The notes beneath the pieces were generated by a model. The model was not told where the DNA came from and did no database searches. It worked only from the letters and a program-made list of their open reading frames with translations. A stretch of 64,000 nt of DNA, from positions 41,103 to 105,102 of the forward strand of contig NZ_SCMK01000017.1 of the NCBI RefSeq assembly GCF_005503355.1. The letters are read 5' to 3'. Position 1 is the stretch's first letter. Every line of letters starts with the position of its first letter. The position numbers were made by a program, and so were the translations under genes. Shown here piece after piece: positions 55,431 through 64,000 of this stretch. This stretch comes from Sphingomonas sp. 1F27F7B (lineage in GTDB: Bacteria > Pseudomonadota > Alphaproteobacteria > Sphingomonadales > Sphingomonadaceae).

Positions 55431-56028
55431 CCTCGATCTGGCCAAGCGGCTGGGCGGAACCGATATCGCCTGCCGGATCGTCGCGGATGCGGGACTCACC
55501 GTGCTGTTCGGGCCTTCGGGCGCGGGCAAGACGAGCGTGCTCAACATGGTCGCGGGGCTGGTCGAGCCGGACGCCGGGCATGTGCGGGTGGATGGGGAGA
55601 CGCTGTTCGACGCAGCGGCGGGGATCGACATGCCGGTGGCGGCGCGCCGTGCGGGCTATGTGTTCCAGGAACCGCGATTGTTTCCGCACCTGCGGGTGCG
55701 TGCGAACCTGCTCTATGGGCATCGTGCGGGAAACGGGCTCGATGTGGACGAGACGATCGCCCTGCTCGGCATCGCGCACCTGCTCGATCGCTGGCCCCGC
55801 ACGCTTTCGGGCGGCGAGGCGCGGCGCGTGGCGATCGGGCGGGCGCTGCTGTCGGACCCCCGCTTCCTGCTGCTCGACGAGCCGCTGTCCTCGCTCGACC
55901 GGGCCCGGCGCGAGGAGATCATGGCGCTGATCGAGCGGCTGCGCGACGCAGTGCGGATGCCGATCCTGATGGTGACTCACGACCGCGAGGAAGCGGCCCG
56001 ACTGGGCACCCAGGTGGTCGAGATCTAG
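55420..56028 (+). CDS. modC: Molybdate ABC ATPase ModC, short form
   Basis: A 202-residue ATPase. Walker A GPSGAGKTS, signature LSGGEARRVAIGRAL, Walker B LLLDEPLSSLD and the H-loop MVTHDREEA are all intact. Usual ModC proteins are about 350 residues and carry a C-terminal regulatory molybdate-binding (TOBE/Mop) domain; here the protein stops right after the ATPase domain, so transport lacks that feedback. The reading frame is clean and the stop overlaps the convergent GGDEF gene by four bases, so the short form seems real rather than a sequencing error. Confidence 0.9.
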   Translation: MSFDLDLAKRLGGTDIACRIVADAGLTVLFGPSGAGKTSVLNMVAGLVEPDAGHVRVDGETLFDAAAGIDMPVAARRAGYVFQEPRLFPHLRVRANLLYGHRAGNGLDVDETIALLGIAHLLDRWPRTLSGGEARRVAIGRALLSDPRFLLLDEPLSSLDRARREEIMALIERLRDAVRMPILMVTHDREEAARLGTQVVEI

Positions 56029-56804
56029 GCTTCCAGCTCGGGCGCGTAGAGGCGCCAGGGTTCGCCGCTGCCGCGCTTGGCCGCATAGAGCGCGACATCG
56101 GCGCGGCGCACCAGCTCGGCGGAATGGAGCTCGCCGCTATGGACCAGGGCGATGCCGATGCCGGTACCCACCTGATGCGAGCGTCCGTCGAGTATGATCG
56201 GGCGCGTGAGGCTCGCGGCGAGCCGGCCCGCGATCGAGATCGCCACTTCGGCGCTGAGCACCGATGGCGCGATCACGGCGAATTCGTCGCCGCCCAGCCG
56301 CGCCGCGCAATCGCCGTCGCGCACGGCGTCCGCGATGCGGCCCGCCGCGGCGCGCAGGATCGCGTCGCCGGCGGCATGGCCATGCGTGTCGTTGATTGCC
56401 TTGAATCCGTTGAGGTCGAGCATGAACACCGCGGTGAGGCGCGCCGGCGCCGCCCGATCGACCAGCCGGACCAGCGCCTCGTCAAAGGCGCGGCGATTGG
56501 GCATGCCGGTGAGGGCGTCGTGATAGCCGAGATCGCGGACGCTGTGCTCCGCCTGGATGCGCCGCACGCGCTCGCGTTCGCGCGCGCGGTGCTGGTTCAG
56601 CCCGAAGCCGAACAGGAGGAGGATCAGCGCCGAGGTGAAGAGCAGGAACTCGTCCACTTCCATCCGGAACTTGCGATCCGCGACGTTGGTGCCTTCGTCG
56701 CGGAAGATGTCGAACGCGAATATGCCATAGAGCCCGGCCATTGCCAGGAGCACGACGAACCAGGTGCCGCGACTGAGCAGCAACGCACGAATACCAGCTT
56801 CCAT
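56025..56804 (-). CDS. GGDEF-domain diguanylate cyclase
   Basis: A 259-residue membrane protein (ATG at 56804, ggag eight bases upstream). Two membrane helices (about residues 13-30 and 52-69) bracket a short periplasmic loop. The C-terminal domain (about 95-255) has the DALTGMPNRRAF start and the intact active site LGGDEF; an inhibitory-site motif RDGD lies five residues before it, as in product-inhibited cyclases. It should make cyclic di-GMP from GTP. It is convergent with modC. Confidence 0.9.
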   Translation of the reverse strand: MEAGIRALLLSRGTWFVVLLAMAGLYGIFAFDIFRDEGTNVADRKFRMEVDEFLLFTSALILLLFGFGLNQHRARERERVRRIQAEHSVRDLGYHDALTGMPNRRAFDEALVRLVDRAAPARLTAVFMLDLNGFKAINDTHGHAAGDAILRAAAGRIADAVRDGDCAARLGGDEFAVIAPSVLSAEVAISIAGRLAASLTRPIILDGRSHQVGTGIGIALVHSGELHSAELVRRADVALYAAKRGSGEPWRLYAPELEA

Positions 56805-56829
56805 GGCCGGCACTCCTCTACCGTAACGG

Positions 56830-57699
56830 TTAATTCCGAGTGGACGCCGCCATTAGTAGAGATGCGAGCGCGCGGTTCATCGGCGCATCGATCCCGTGCC
56901 GCGCGCCCAGCCGCACGATCACCATGTTGCGCGCGTCGACTTCGGTCTGGCGGCCCGCCTCGAAATCCGCGTGGAGCGAGTTGACCGATTGGGGATGTGC
57001 GAGCGTCGTCCATTTGACGACCTGGTCGGCGAGCCTGTCCGGCAGCTCCGCGCCTTCCGCCCGGCCCACCGCGATGCACTCGCGCACCAGGACACGCATC
57101 ACGTCCGCGGCGCCTTCGTCATTCGCCACTTCGGCGGCGCGGTGGGTGAGCGCGCTGACGATTCCCGAGCAGTTGATCGCGAGCTTGCGCCAGGCAGCGG
57201 TGATGAAATCGGGCGTGGTCCGCGCGTCGATCGGCGTGTCGGCGAACAGTGCGACCAGGGCCTCGCCCGCTTCGCCTTCGGGCACATGGATCGTGCCGTT
57301 GCGGCGCTGGACGATGCGGCCGGGGGCATGGCGCTCGGCGGGCAGGTCGATGATCACGGGCACGGTGCGCTGCGCCGGCACTTCGGGAAAGCGGTCGCGC
57401 TGCTCGACGCCGTTCTGGATCACGGCGAGCCGCGTGGCGGGTCCCATCAGCCCGGGCAGCCAGGCAGCGGCAGCCGCGCAGTCATAGGTCTTGGTGGTGC
57501 AGAGCACCCAGTCCATCGCGGTCGCCCGTGCCGGATCGGTGAGGATGTGCGGCGCGGCGCGGATCACCCCTTCGGGCGTCTCGACTTCGAGATCCGTGAG
57601 CGGTGAGCGCGCGCAGAGCGTGACCGCGTGGCTCTGGGCCAGCCAGGCGGCCAGGGTGCCGCCGATGGCACCCGCGCCGATCACCGCGATGCGGACCAT
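56830..57699 (-). CDS. PanE-like 2-dehydropantoate 2-reductase family oxidoreductase
   Basis: A 289-residue NADP-dependent reductase. The Rossmann motif is VIGAGAIGGTLAAWLA (residues 6-21). The catalytic Lys lies in AWRKLAINC near residue 177 and the pattern VNSLHADFEAGRQTEVDARN matches the C-terminal domain. The family reduces ketopantoate in vitamin B5 synthesis, but many members are general ketoacid reductases, so the gene symbol is withheld. ATG at 57699 overlaps the upstream stop (TGATG). Confidence 0.85.
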   Translation of the reverse strand: MVRIAVIGAGAIGGTLAAWLAQSHAVTLCARSPLTDLEVETPEGVIRAAPHILTDPARATAMDWVLCTTKTYDCAAAAAWLPGLMGPATRLAVIQNGVEQRDRFPEVPAQRTVPVIIDLPAERHAPGRIVQRRNGTIHVPEGEAGEALVALFADTPIDARTTPDFITAAWRKLAINCSGIVSALTHRAAEVANDEGAADVMRVLVRECIAVGRAEGAELPDRLADQVVKWTTLAHPQSVNSLHADFEAGRQTEVDARNMVIVRLGARHGIDAPMNRALASLLMAASTRN

Positions 57700-58205
57700 C
57701 AGATGCCGCCCAGATAGTCCATCTTGCCCACCGGCGCGCCCTTGTGGCGCAGGATCGCGTAGGCAGCCGTCATGTGGAAATAGAAGTTCGGCATCACGAA
57801 GCCGGTCACATAGGGCAGGCCCTTGAAGTGGAAGCTGCGGCTGGGCGTCTTCACTTCGACGTCCGCTTCCTCGCGCCCGTCGATCACGTCGCGCGGGATC
57901 GACTTCAGGAAGTCCATGGTCGCAGCGATGCGCGCCTGGAGATCGTCGAAGCTCGCCTCGGTATCGGCCATCGCCGGCGCCTCGACCTGGCCGAGCCGCG
58001 CGATCGCGAACTTGGCGGAATCGCTGACGCGCTGGATCTGGGCAATGAGCGGCGCCATGTCCTCGTGAAGGCGTGCCGTGAGCAGCTCTTCATGCGGAAT
58101 ACCATTCTCATCGGCCCATGCGCGGCTCTTTTCCAGGAACGCCGCCATGGCCCTGAAGCCGCGGAGGAAGACGGGGACGGTGAGGTCGTAGAGCTCGGTA
58201 GCCAT
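57699..58205 (-). CDS. DUF1993 family protein
   Basis: A 168-residue cytoplasmic protein (ATG at 58205, MATELYDLTVPVFLRGF). It matches the DUF1993 family of four-helix DinB-like fold: LKSIPRDVIDG, KGLPYVTGFVMPNFYFHMTAAYAILRHKG near the C-terminus, with His residues that could bind a metal. No activity is established. It is co-translated with the PanE-like gene. Confidence 0.85.
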   Translation of the reverse strand: MATELYDLTVPVFLRGFRAMAAFLEKSRAWADENGIPHEELLTARLHEDMAPLIAQIQRVSDSAKFAIARLGQVEAPAMADTEASFDDLQARIAATMDFLKSIPRDVIDGREEADVEVKTPSRSFHFKGLPYVTGFVMPNFYFHMTAAYAILRHKGAPVGKMDYLGGI

Positions 58206-58438
58206 GGCGCGGGAAATAGGCCGGCAACAGGCGCCGTGCAACGGGTGCGACGCGGGCGAAATGTTTCTACCTATCGTCGCCCGGTTGCGCCGAAGCGCTG
58301 GGCAAGGGCAGCGGATTCGAAAAGATATAAGCGCTGACAATGGCTTAGGGGAGTGTCACGGAAGTGACTTCCTCGTGCAATGTACCGTTCATGTCCCGTT
58401 GCAAACCGGCCCCCCGCATTTCCAAGGGGGGTTCTTCC

Positions 58439-61213
58439 ATGCTTCGCAAACCGTCTCTCCGCACGCGCCTGTTGCTTGGCGCCGTGCTCTTCGCCGCGCC
58501 CGCGGTCGCCCATGCCAATGACGTGACGGGCACCGTCTCGGAGGCGAGCGGCACTCGCAACCTGCAGGGCGCGCGCGTCACCATCGTTGAGTTGCGCCGG
58601 ACTACCGAGGCCGATGCATCGGGCAGCTTCCGCTTCGGTGACGTGCCGGCGGGCACCTACACGCTGCGTGCGGAATTCGCCGGCGTGCCGGCGAGCGAGG
58701 CGAAGATCCTGGTGCCGGAAGGCGGCGTCGCCCGGCAGGACCTGGTGCTCGGCACCGAAGGCAGCCAGATCCTCGTGGTCGGCCAGCGCGCCAACCTGCT
58801 CGGCGCGCTTTCGCGCCAGCGTGCCGCCGACGGCGTGGAGAGCGTGCTGACGCGCGACGCGGTCGGCCAGTTCCCCGATCAGAACGTCGCGGAATCGCTG
58901 CGCCGCCTGCCGGGCATCAACATCCTGAACGATCAGGGCGAGGGGCGCTTCGTGTCGGTCCGCGGCCTCGATCCCGAGCTCAACGGCACCTCGGTCAACG
59001 GCACGCGCCTGCCGGCGCCGGAATCGGATGTCCGTTCGGTCGCGCTCGACGTGATCTCGAGCGACACGATCGAATCGATCGAAGTCAAGAAGTCGCTGAC
59101 GCCGGACATGGACGCGGACACGATCGGCGCTTCGATCGAAATCAACACGGTGAGTGCCTTCGCCCGCAAGAAGGACCTGCTGACCGCTTCGATCGAGGGC
59201 AGCTACAACAATCTGCGCGAGACGGTGACGCCTAAGGCGAGCTTCGACTTCTCGACGCGCATCACCGACAATTTCGGCATTGCCGGCGGCGTCTCCTATT
59301 ATCAGCGCAAGTTCGCGACCAACAACGAAGAGATGGACGGCTGGGACGAGGATGGCGGCACCGTCTTCGCCGATACCGTGGAGTATCGCGACTATGACGT
59401 GGAGCGCCGGCGCTTCAGCTCGTCGCTGTCGCTCGACTGGAAGCCCAGCGACAGCACGACGCTCTATGCCCGCGGCCTGTATTCGCGCTTCGACGACCAG
59501 GAATATCGTCGCCGCCTGACCTTCGAGATGGACGAGGCGCCCAGCACCGGCACGGCCACCGGCGCCAGTTTCGACTCGCAGGATGGCGAGATCACGGTCA
59601 CGCGCGACCTGAAGGACCGGTTTGAGCGCCAGGAGATCAAGTCGGTCACTTTGGGCGGCGAGACCAAGGCCAATGGCTGGAAGCTCAACTATTCGGGCAG
59701 CTGGGCCCGATCGAGCGAGCGCGAGAACGGCTCGATCGATCCGGCCGCGTTCGAGCGCAAGTTCGACGATGGCGACAATTTCGCCGTCGCGTTCGATTAT
59801 GCGAACCCGATGAAGACCCGCTACAACATCCTTGCGGGCCAGGCGGCGTTCGTCGATCCCACCGGTTATGAATTCGACAAGCTCGAGCGCACCACGCTGA
59901 GCGACTCGGTCGACACCGAATGGGCCGGCAAGGCGGACATCGCCAAGACCTTTCCGACCGGCGCGGGCGAATTCACCGTGCAGGGCGGCGCCAAGTTCCG
60001 CTGGCGCACCAAGCGCTATGACGCGAACATCGACGTCTATGAATATGACGGCCCCGGCGACTTCACGATGCGGGACCTGCTCGGCCCGCAGGACTATGAC
60101 CTGGCCAATATCGAGCCGGCGCTGTCGAAGACGGGGTTCCGCAACTATTTCGGTGCCAATCCTGGCCTGTTCGCGCTGGACGAGGGCAAGACGTTCGAGA
60201 GTTCCAACGACAGCGACTACAAGGTGAGGGAAGACGTCTCGGCCGGCTATCTGCTCGCCCGCTGGGACAGCGCCAAGGTCCGGGTGATCGGCGGCTTGCG
60301 CATGGAGCGCACCCATAACGACATCCATGGCCAGGAGCTGGACCTGGATGCCGAAACGGTGACGCCGATCCGCGTCGCCCGCAGCTATACCGACTGGCTG
60401 CCCAGCCTGACCACGCGTTTCGAGCCGACCAACGGCCTGGTGCTGCGTGCCGCCGGCTATCGCAGCCTGGTGCGCCCGAAATTCTCGAAGCTGGCCCCGC
60501 GCGTGGTGATCGAGGACGACGAAGGCGAGTTCGGCAATCCGAACCTGCAGCCCTACAAGGCGTGGAACTTCGATGCGTCGGTCGAATATTATTTCGGCAA
60601 GGGCGGGGGCCTGTCGCTTGGTTATTTCCACAAGGACATCAAGAACTACATCGTCGACCGCGTGTACCAGGACTATGCCTATAACGGCCGCACCCTCGAT
60701 CAGGCGCTGATCCCGTACAACGGGCCGAGCGCGCGCATCAACGGCGTCGAGTTCAGCTACAGCCAGGTCTACAGCTTCCTGCCGGGCGCGCTGAGCGGAC
60801 TGCTGACGCAGATCAACTACACTTTCACCGACGCCAAGGGCACGGTGCTCGAGGATGGCGACATCGGCGATCCCCGCGTGATCCCGCTGCCTTCGTCCGC
60901 GCGGAACACGTTCAACCTGGTGCTGGGCTATGAGAAGGGGCCGATCTCCTTCCGGGTCGCCGGCACCTATCGCGACAAATATCTCGACGAGCTGGGCGAC
61001 GATGCGAGCGAGGATCGCTACGTCACCGATCACTTCCAGCTCGACATCAGCGCCAAATACTGGATCACCAGGAACATCCGGGTCTTCGGCGACCTGATCA
61101 ACCTGACCAACGAGCCCTATTACGCCTATCGCAACTTTGCCGGCCGCTCGCGGCTCCTGCAGTATGAGGACTATAGCTTCACCGGCAAGTTCGGCGTGAA
61201 GATCAAGTTCTGA
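58439..61213 (+). CDS. TonB-dependent receptor with carboxypeptidase-like N-terminal domain
   Basis: A 924-residue outer-membrane receptor. ATG at 58439 follows aaggggggt; an upstream ATG is rejected because the signal peptide begins here (LLLGAVLFAAPAVAHAND). Residues 25-100 form a carboxypeptidase-regulatory (CNA-B like) domain, then a plug with QFPDQNVAESLRRLPGI, VSVRGLDPELNGTSVNG and SIEVKKSLTPDMDADTIGA. The 22-strand barrel ends FTGKFGVKIKF with terminal Phe. This type, common in Caulobacter and Sphingomonas, usually imports oligosaccharides. A small palindrome (GTCAC-GGAA-GTGAC, 58355-58368) lies upstream. Confidence 0.9.
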   Translation: MLRKPSLRTRLLLGAVLFAAPAVAHANDVTGTVSEASGTRNLQGARVTIVELRRTTEADASGSFRFGDVPAGTYTLRAEFAGVPASEAKILVPEGGVARQDLVLGTEGSQILVVGQRANLLGALSRQRAADGVESVLTRDAVGQFPDQNVAESLRRLPGINILNDQGEGRFVSVRGLDPELNGTSVNGTRLPAPESDVRSVALDVISSDTIESIEVKKSLTPDMDADTIGASIEINTVSAFARKKDLLTASIEGSYNNLRETVTPKASFDFSTRITDNFGIAGGVSYYQRKFATNNEEMDGWDEDGGTVFADTVEYRDYDVERRRFSSSLSLDWKPSDSTTLYARGLYSRFDDQEYRRRLTFEMDEAPSTGTATGASFDSQDGEITVTRDLKDRFERQEIKSVTLGGETKANGWKLNYSGSWARSSERENGSIDPAAFERKFDDGDNFAVAFDYANPMKTRYNILAGQAAFVDPTGYEFDKLERTTLSDSVDTEWAGKADIAKTFPTGAGEFTVQGGAKFRWRTKRYDANIDVYEYDGPGDFTMRDLLGPQDYDLANIEPALSKTGFRNYFGANPGLFALDEGKTFESSNDSDYKVREDVSAGYLLARWDSAKVRVIGGLRMERTHNDIHGQELDLDAETVTPIRVARSYTDWLPSLTTRFEPTNGLVLRAAGYRSLVRPKFSKLAPRVVIEDDEGEFGNPNLQPYKAWNFDASVEYYFGKGGGLSLGYFHKDIKNYIVDRVYQDYAYNGRTLDQALIPYNGPSARINGVEFSYSQVYSFLPGALSGLLTQINYTFTDAKGTVLEDGDIGDPRVIPLPSSARNTFNLVLGYEKGPISFRVAGTYRDKYLDELGDDASEDRYVTDHFQLDISAKYWITRNIRVFGDLINLTNEPYYAYRNFAGRSRLLQYEDYSFTGKFGVKIKF

Positions 61214-61238
61214 TCCCGGCGGCCTGAACGACGAAGAC

Positions 61239-61277
61239 AGCCGGCGCGGTCCCCGACCGTGCCGGCTCTTCTCGTTT
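61239..61277 (+). terminator. Intrinsic terminator after the TonB receptor
   Basis: AGCCGGCGCGGT and ACCGTGCCGGCT form a 12-bp stem with one G-T mismatch and a 5-base loop, followed by cttctcgttt. It lies 25 bases after the stop. Confidence 0.85.
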
Positions 61278-61308
61278 CGGTGAACCTGCAAAAATGTGAG
61301 TCCCCTGC

Positions 61309-63066
61309 CTAGTGCAGCGTCGTCCCGGTCATCTGGCGCTGTCCGCCGCCGCGATGGCCGTGCGGGGAGGCGATGGTGAAGCTCGCGGCGCCGTCGGCGA
61401 GCGTATCGACTTCGCGGGTGAGGTTGCGTGCCGCCGCGGAGGTCTCCTCGACCATCGCGGCGTTCTGCTGGGTGCCCCGGTCCATGTCGCCGATCGCGTC
61501 GCTCACCTGGCTGATCGCGTGCGACTGGGCGTTGTTGTCCTCGGCCATGGTGCCGATCAGGGCATGGACCTGCCCGACATCGCCCGAAATGTCGGAAAGG
61601 GCGCCATCGACTTTCTGCACCGCATCGACCGCGGCGACGATGTCCGCCTGGGTGGCGGTCAGCTGGTCGCGGGCGCGGCCGGCCTCTTCCTCGGCCCGCA
61701 TCGCCAGCGCGCTGACCAGATCGGCGACCACGGCGAAGCCGCGCCCCGCCTCGCCGGCACGCCCGGCTTCCACCGCCGCGTTCATTGCCAGCACCCGCGT
61801 CTGGAAGGCGATCTTGTCCAGCCCTTCGATCACGCTGTCGATGCCCTTGGCGCTCTCCGACACCCGCGTCATCGCCTGCACCGCTTCGTCGGCGATCGCG
61901 CGGCCGTTGCCGACCACGGCGATGGCGCCGTCGGCACGCGACAGCGTCTCGTTGGCCGAGAGTGCGATCGACTTGAGGCGATGATCGATCGCATGGATGG
62001 CGGCGGACGTCTCTTCCAGGCTCGCGGCATTGCTCTCGGTGCGGCGGGCCAGGTCTTCCGATGCCGAGGCGATCTCGCTCGCGCCGGTGCGGATATTCTC
62101 GGTGCCGGTCACGACATTGCCGATCAACGCGCGCAGCCCATGCGCGGCATCGTTGAAGCTGCGCTTGAGCGCGGCGAACGGCCCGGTGAGGTCGGCCTCG
62201 ACCTCGACGCTGAGATCGCCGCGCGCCATCGCGTCCAGGCTGGTGCCGATCGTATCGACGATCAGGCGCGTCTGCGCTTCCTTGGCGGCCTCTGCCGCCT
62301 CCAGCTTGTCGCGGAAGGCGTCGATCGCCTTGGCCATCCCGCCCAGCTCGTCCTCGCGATCGGCATGCGGCACGCGGACCGAAAGGTCGCCGCCGTCCAG
62401 CGCGCGCATCGTGTCGGCAAGATCGAGCAGCGGGCGGACGAGCAGGCGGCGCGCGGCCTGGGCGAGCAGGAAGGTGGCGGCCAAGCCGGCCAGCAAGGTG
62501 ACGAACAGGACGATCATCGCCACGGTGCCGAGCGTCGCGGCGCCGGCGGCGACCCGATCCGCATGGCTATCGATCGCCACCGAAGCGGCTTCCATCGACT
62601 TCTCGAGCGCGCGGAACTGCTCCATGAACCCCGGCATCTGCGCGCGGGCTGCGGCGGGATCGGCGGCGGCGATGTCGACGATCCGCCGGGCGGCGGCGGC
62701 ATAGGCGTCCATCGGCGCCTTGAGCTGGCCGGTCGCTGCGACGATGCTGTCGACTCCCTGGAAGGCGGCGTCCTTGTCGATCGCCTTGGACAGCGTGTCG
62801 AGATGCTCCTTCAGGTCGTTCAGCGTCTCCTGGCGGGCGACGTCGTCGCCGCCGAGCAGGGCGCCGAGCACGTCCGCGCGCACCGCATCATGCATCATGT
62901 CGGCCTTCATGTGGTTCTGGAGCAGGTTGGACGCGGTCGCCTGTTCGGCGATCGCGCTGTTCTCCTTGGCCACGATGAACAGACCGGTGCCGCCGGATAG
63001 GGCGGTGATGCCGATCAGAACGGCGGCGGCCTGCGTCGTGGCTTTATTCAGCGACGTGATCTTCAC
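61309..63066 (-). CDS. Methyl-accepting chemotaxis protein
   Basis: A 585-residue chemoreceptor. GTG at 63066 with a gggag site is preferred; an Arg-rich upstream extension lacks support. Membrane helices lie near residues 12-34 and 185-210. The periplasmic part is helical, then HAMP (RPLLDLADTMRALDGGDLSVRV), and the signalling domain with the tip EAGRAGEAGRGFAVVADLV. It ends QMTGTTLH, without the CheR-binding pentapeptide seen in the receptor at 922-2820. Its sequence at 61648-61906 is almost identical to 1372-1630. Confidence 0.92.
   Translation of the reverse strand: MKITSLNKATTQAAAVLIGITALSGGTGLFIVAKENSAIAEQATASNLLQNHMKADMMHDAVRADVLGALLGGDDVARQETLNDLKEHLDTLSKAIDKDAAFQGVDSIVAATGQLKAPMDAYAAAARRIVDIAAADPAAARAQMPGFMEQFRALEKSMEAASVAIDSHADRVAAGAATLGTVAMIVLFVTLLAGLAATFLLAQAARRLLVRPLLDLADTMRALDGGDLSVRVPHADREDELGGMAKAIDAFRDKLEAAEAAKEAQTRLIVDTIGTSLDAMARGDLSVEVEADLTGPFAALKRSFNDAAHGLRALIGNVVTGTENIRTGASEIASASEDLARRTESNAASLEETSAAIHAIDHRLKSIALSANETLSRADGAIAVVGNGRAIADEAVQAMTRVSESAKGIDSVIEGLDKIAFQTRVLAMNAAVEAGRAGEAGRGFAVVADLVSALAMRAEEEAGRARDQLTATQADIVAAVDAVQKVDGALSDISGDVGQVHALIGTMAEDNNAQSHAISQVSDAIGDMDRGTQQNAAMVEETSAAARNLTREVDTLADGAASFTIASPHGHRGGGQRQMTGTTLH
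61648..61906. repeat. Near-identical dispersed copy of 1372-1630
   Basis: The 259 bases differ from 1372-1630 at about seven positions by my count, mostly third codon positions, while the flanks diverge strongly. It encodes the tip of the chemoreceptor signalling domain. Confidence 0.85.
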
Positions 63067-63192
63067 GAGAAATCTCCCGTGCGGAAGCCTCCGCGGCGTC
63101 CGCCTCCGAGCCAATTATAGGGGGAGCGCCGCCCGCCGGGCCGGAGCCCTCTATTATTGTGTCCGGGGGATGTTCACAGCGGGGGCTTGGGC

Positions 63193-63961
63193 ATGGGTAG
63201 GACGCTTGGCGGGGGCTCGACGGCGCTTGCGCTGCTATTCTCGACATCGGCACTGGCGCAGGAGACCGGCGAGCCGGCTCTGGACATCGGCGCGACCTAT
63301 CGCGTCGACGTTTCGGGCGTGGTCGCCGACGGCCGCCGGATGCGCGGTTTCGGACTCGACGATCTGAACATCGAAGCGGATGGGGATCTGGCGCGACTGG
63401 TCGGCTGGAAGGGCGCGCGCTTCCATATCGGCCTGCTCAACAATTTCGGCGGCCGGCCCAATGACGTGGCCGGCACGCTGCAGGGCGTCGACAATATCGA
63501 GGTGGCTTCGCCCAGGCTGCGGCTGTTCGAGATATGGGTGGAGCAGAAGCTGGGCACGGCGACAACGCTGCGCGCCGGCCTCTACGACCTCAACAGCGAA
63601 TTCTATGCCAATGGCGCGGCGGGCCTGCTGCTCGCCCCGGCGTTCGGCGTGGGCTCGGAAATCGCGGCGACGGGCCCCAACGGCCCCTCCATCTTCCCAG
63701 CCACCGCGCTGGCGATCCGGCTTGAGCAGCGCTTCGGCGAGGCTGGCTTCGCGCGCGTCGCCGTGCTGAATGCCAGCGCGGGCGCGCTCGGCGACGATCG
63801 CGGCTCGGCGCTCGATTTCCACCACGGTGCGCTGCTGATCGGCGAGGCGGGGGTGGAGAAGGACGGCGACAAGCTCGCGCTCGGCGCCTGGGGCTATACC
63901 CGGCGCCAGGACGACGTCGTCGAGACCGACAATGCCGGCAATCCCCTGCGCCGGGACGCGC
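63193..63961 (+). CDS. OprB-like carbohydrate porin, C-terminally truncated
   Basis: The first 256 residues of an outer-membrane porin, ATG at 63193 (MGRTLGGGSTALALLF). The signal peptide ends SALAQETG. The barrel strands and motifs GARFHIGLLNNFGGRPND, GVDNIEVASPRLRLFEIWVE and LRAGLYDLNSEFYANG match the carbohydrate-selective OprB family. The gene is cut because genomic sequence stops at 63961 and library adapter follows; the residues read beyond (VSYTPLRAHET) are not real. Its cargo would be a sugar. It is divergent from the chemoreceptor at 61309. Confidence 0.85.
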
Positions 63962-64000
63962 CTGTCTCTTATACACCTCTCCGAGCCCACGAGACATCTC
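63962..64000. other. Nextera sequencing adapter (artefact)
   Basis: CTGTCTCTTATACAC followed by CTCTCCGAGCCCACGAGAC is the Nextera transposon-end plus index-side adapter, with one substitution (C for A at the 16th base). The final ATCTC matches what follows the index in the library molecule. This is library DNA, not genome. In-frame readings on the minus strand give the well-known artefact peptides (SRGLGEVYKRQ and GSERCIRDR). Confidence 0.97.

Noticed and set aside
58271..61291. Open frame of about 1,000 codons opposite the TonB receptor
   Set aside because: Same shadow effect; the receptor on the plus strand has plug, barrel and signal peptide.
63235..63997. Minus-strand frames across the right edge
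   Set aside because: Their N-termini are translated adapter sequence and the rest is antisense to the porin.

Overview
The window is high-GC (roughly two thirds G+C by eye) DNA of an alphaproteobacterium, most likely a Sphingomonas or close relative. Support comes from the TonB-dependent receptors, a FixL/FixJ-style kinase and regulator, a Tat-exported PhoX phosphatase, a family-10 pectate lyase, a complete-looking type II secretion (gsp) cluster, a LepA of proteobacterial type, and a palindromic repeat built around GTCATCCCCGC. No rRNA, CRISPR array, phage or insertion sequence is visible. One tRNA (Pro, anticodon CGG) is present.

Layout. 1-2990: tandem chemotaxis receptors on the minus strand; the first is cut by the window edge, the second is intact, and a third survives only as a tail. 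3268-8429: outer-membrane porin, small unknown protein, FixJ-like regulator and membrane PAS kinase. 8592-11765: lipoprotein amidohydrolase, a paralogue lacking the metal-binding HxH, and a small lipoprotein. 11987-13428: possible small gene and a Nudix-like protein in less GC-rich DNA. 13530-31526: PhoX phosphatase, a three-gene GspL/GspM/GspC-like set, a sialidase-like protein, then gspD-C-I-H-G (minus) facing away from gspL-M-E, gspF, gspJ-K (plus), interrupted by a small cysteine-containing protein, gspN and a periplasmic-binding-protein-like gene. 31568-39199: an NtrY/NtrC-type two-component pair divergent from a sigma-54 promoter that leads into an efflux operon (small membrane protein, membrane-fusion adaptor, ABC ATPase, FtsX-type permease). 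39545-45995: pectate lyase, ABC-F ATPase, RcnB-like protein, tRNA-Pro, ferredoxin-NADP reductase and a small unknown. 46077-49694: nicotinamide riboside salvage (PnuC, NadR-type kinase) followed by a TonB-dependent receptor. 49819-58205: CsgG-like protein, lepA, beta-propeller phytase, modABC, a GGDEF cyclase, a PanE-like reductase and a DUF1993 protein. 58439-63961: TonB-dependent receptor, a third chemotaxis receptor, and a truncated OprB-like porin.

How the parts fit. Polymer and phosphorus scavenging is the theme: PhoX, phytase, pectate lyase, sialidase-like protein, porins and TonB receptors acquire nutrients, and the type II system is the likely exporter of some of these enzymes. Two histidine-kinase systems, three chemotaxis receptors and a GGDEF protein provide sensing.

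Quality warning. The last 39 bases are Nextera library adapter, not genome, and the first 174 bases duplicate 1972-2145 exactly, so both edges look like assembly breaks. Gene starts were chosen by ribosome-binding sites, overlaps and signal peptides. All functional names rest on recognition of motifs; no search was run.
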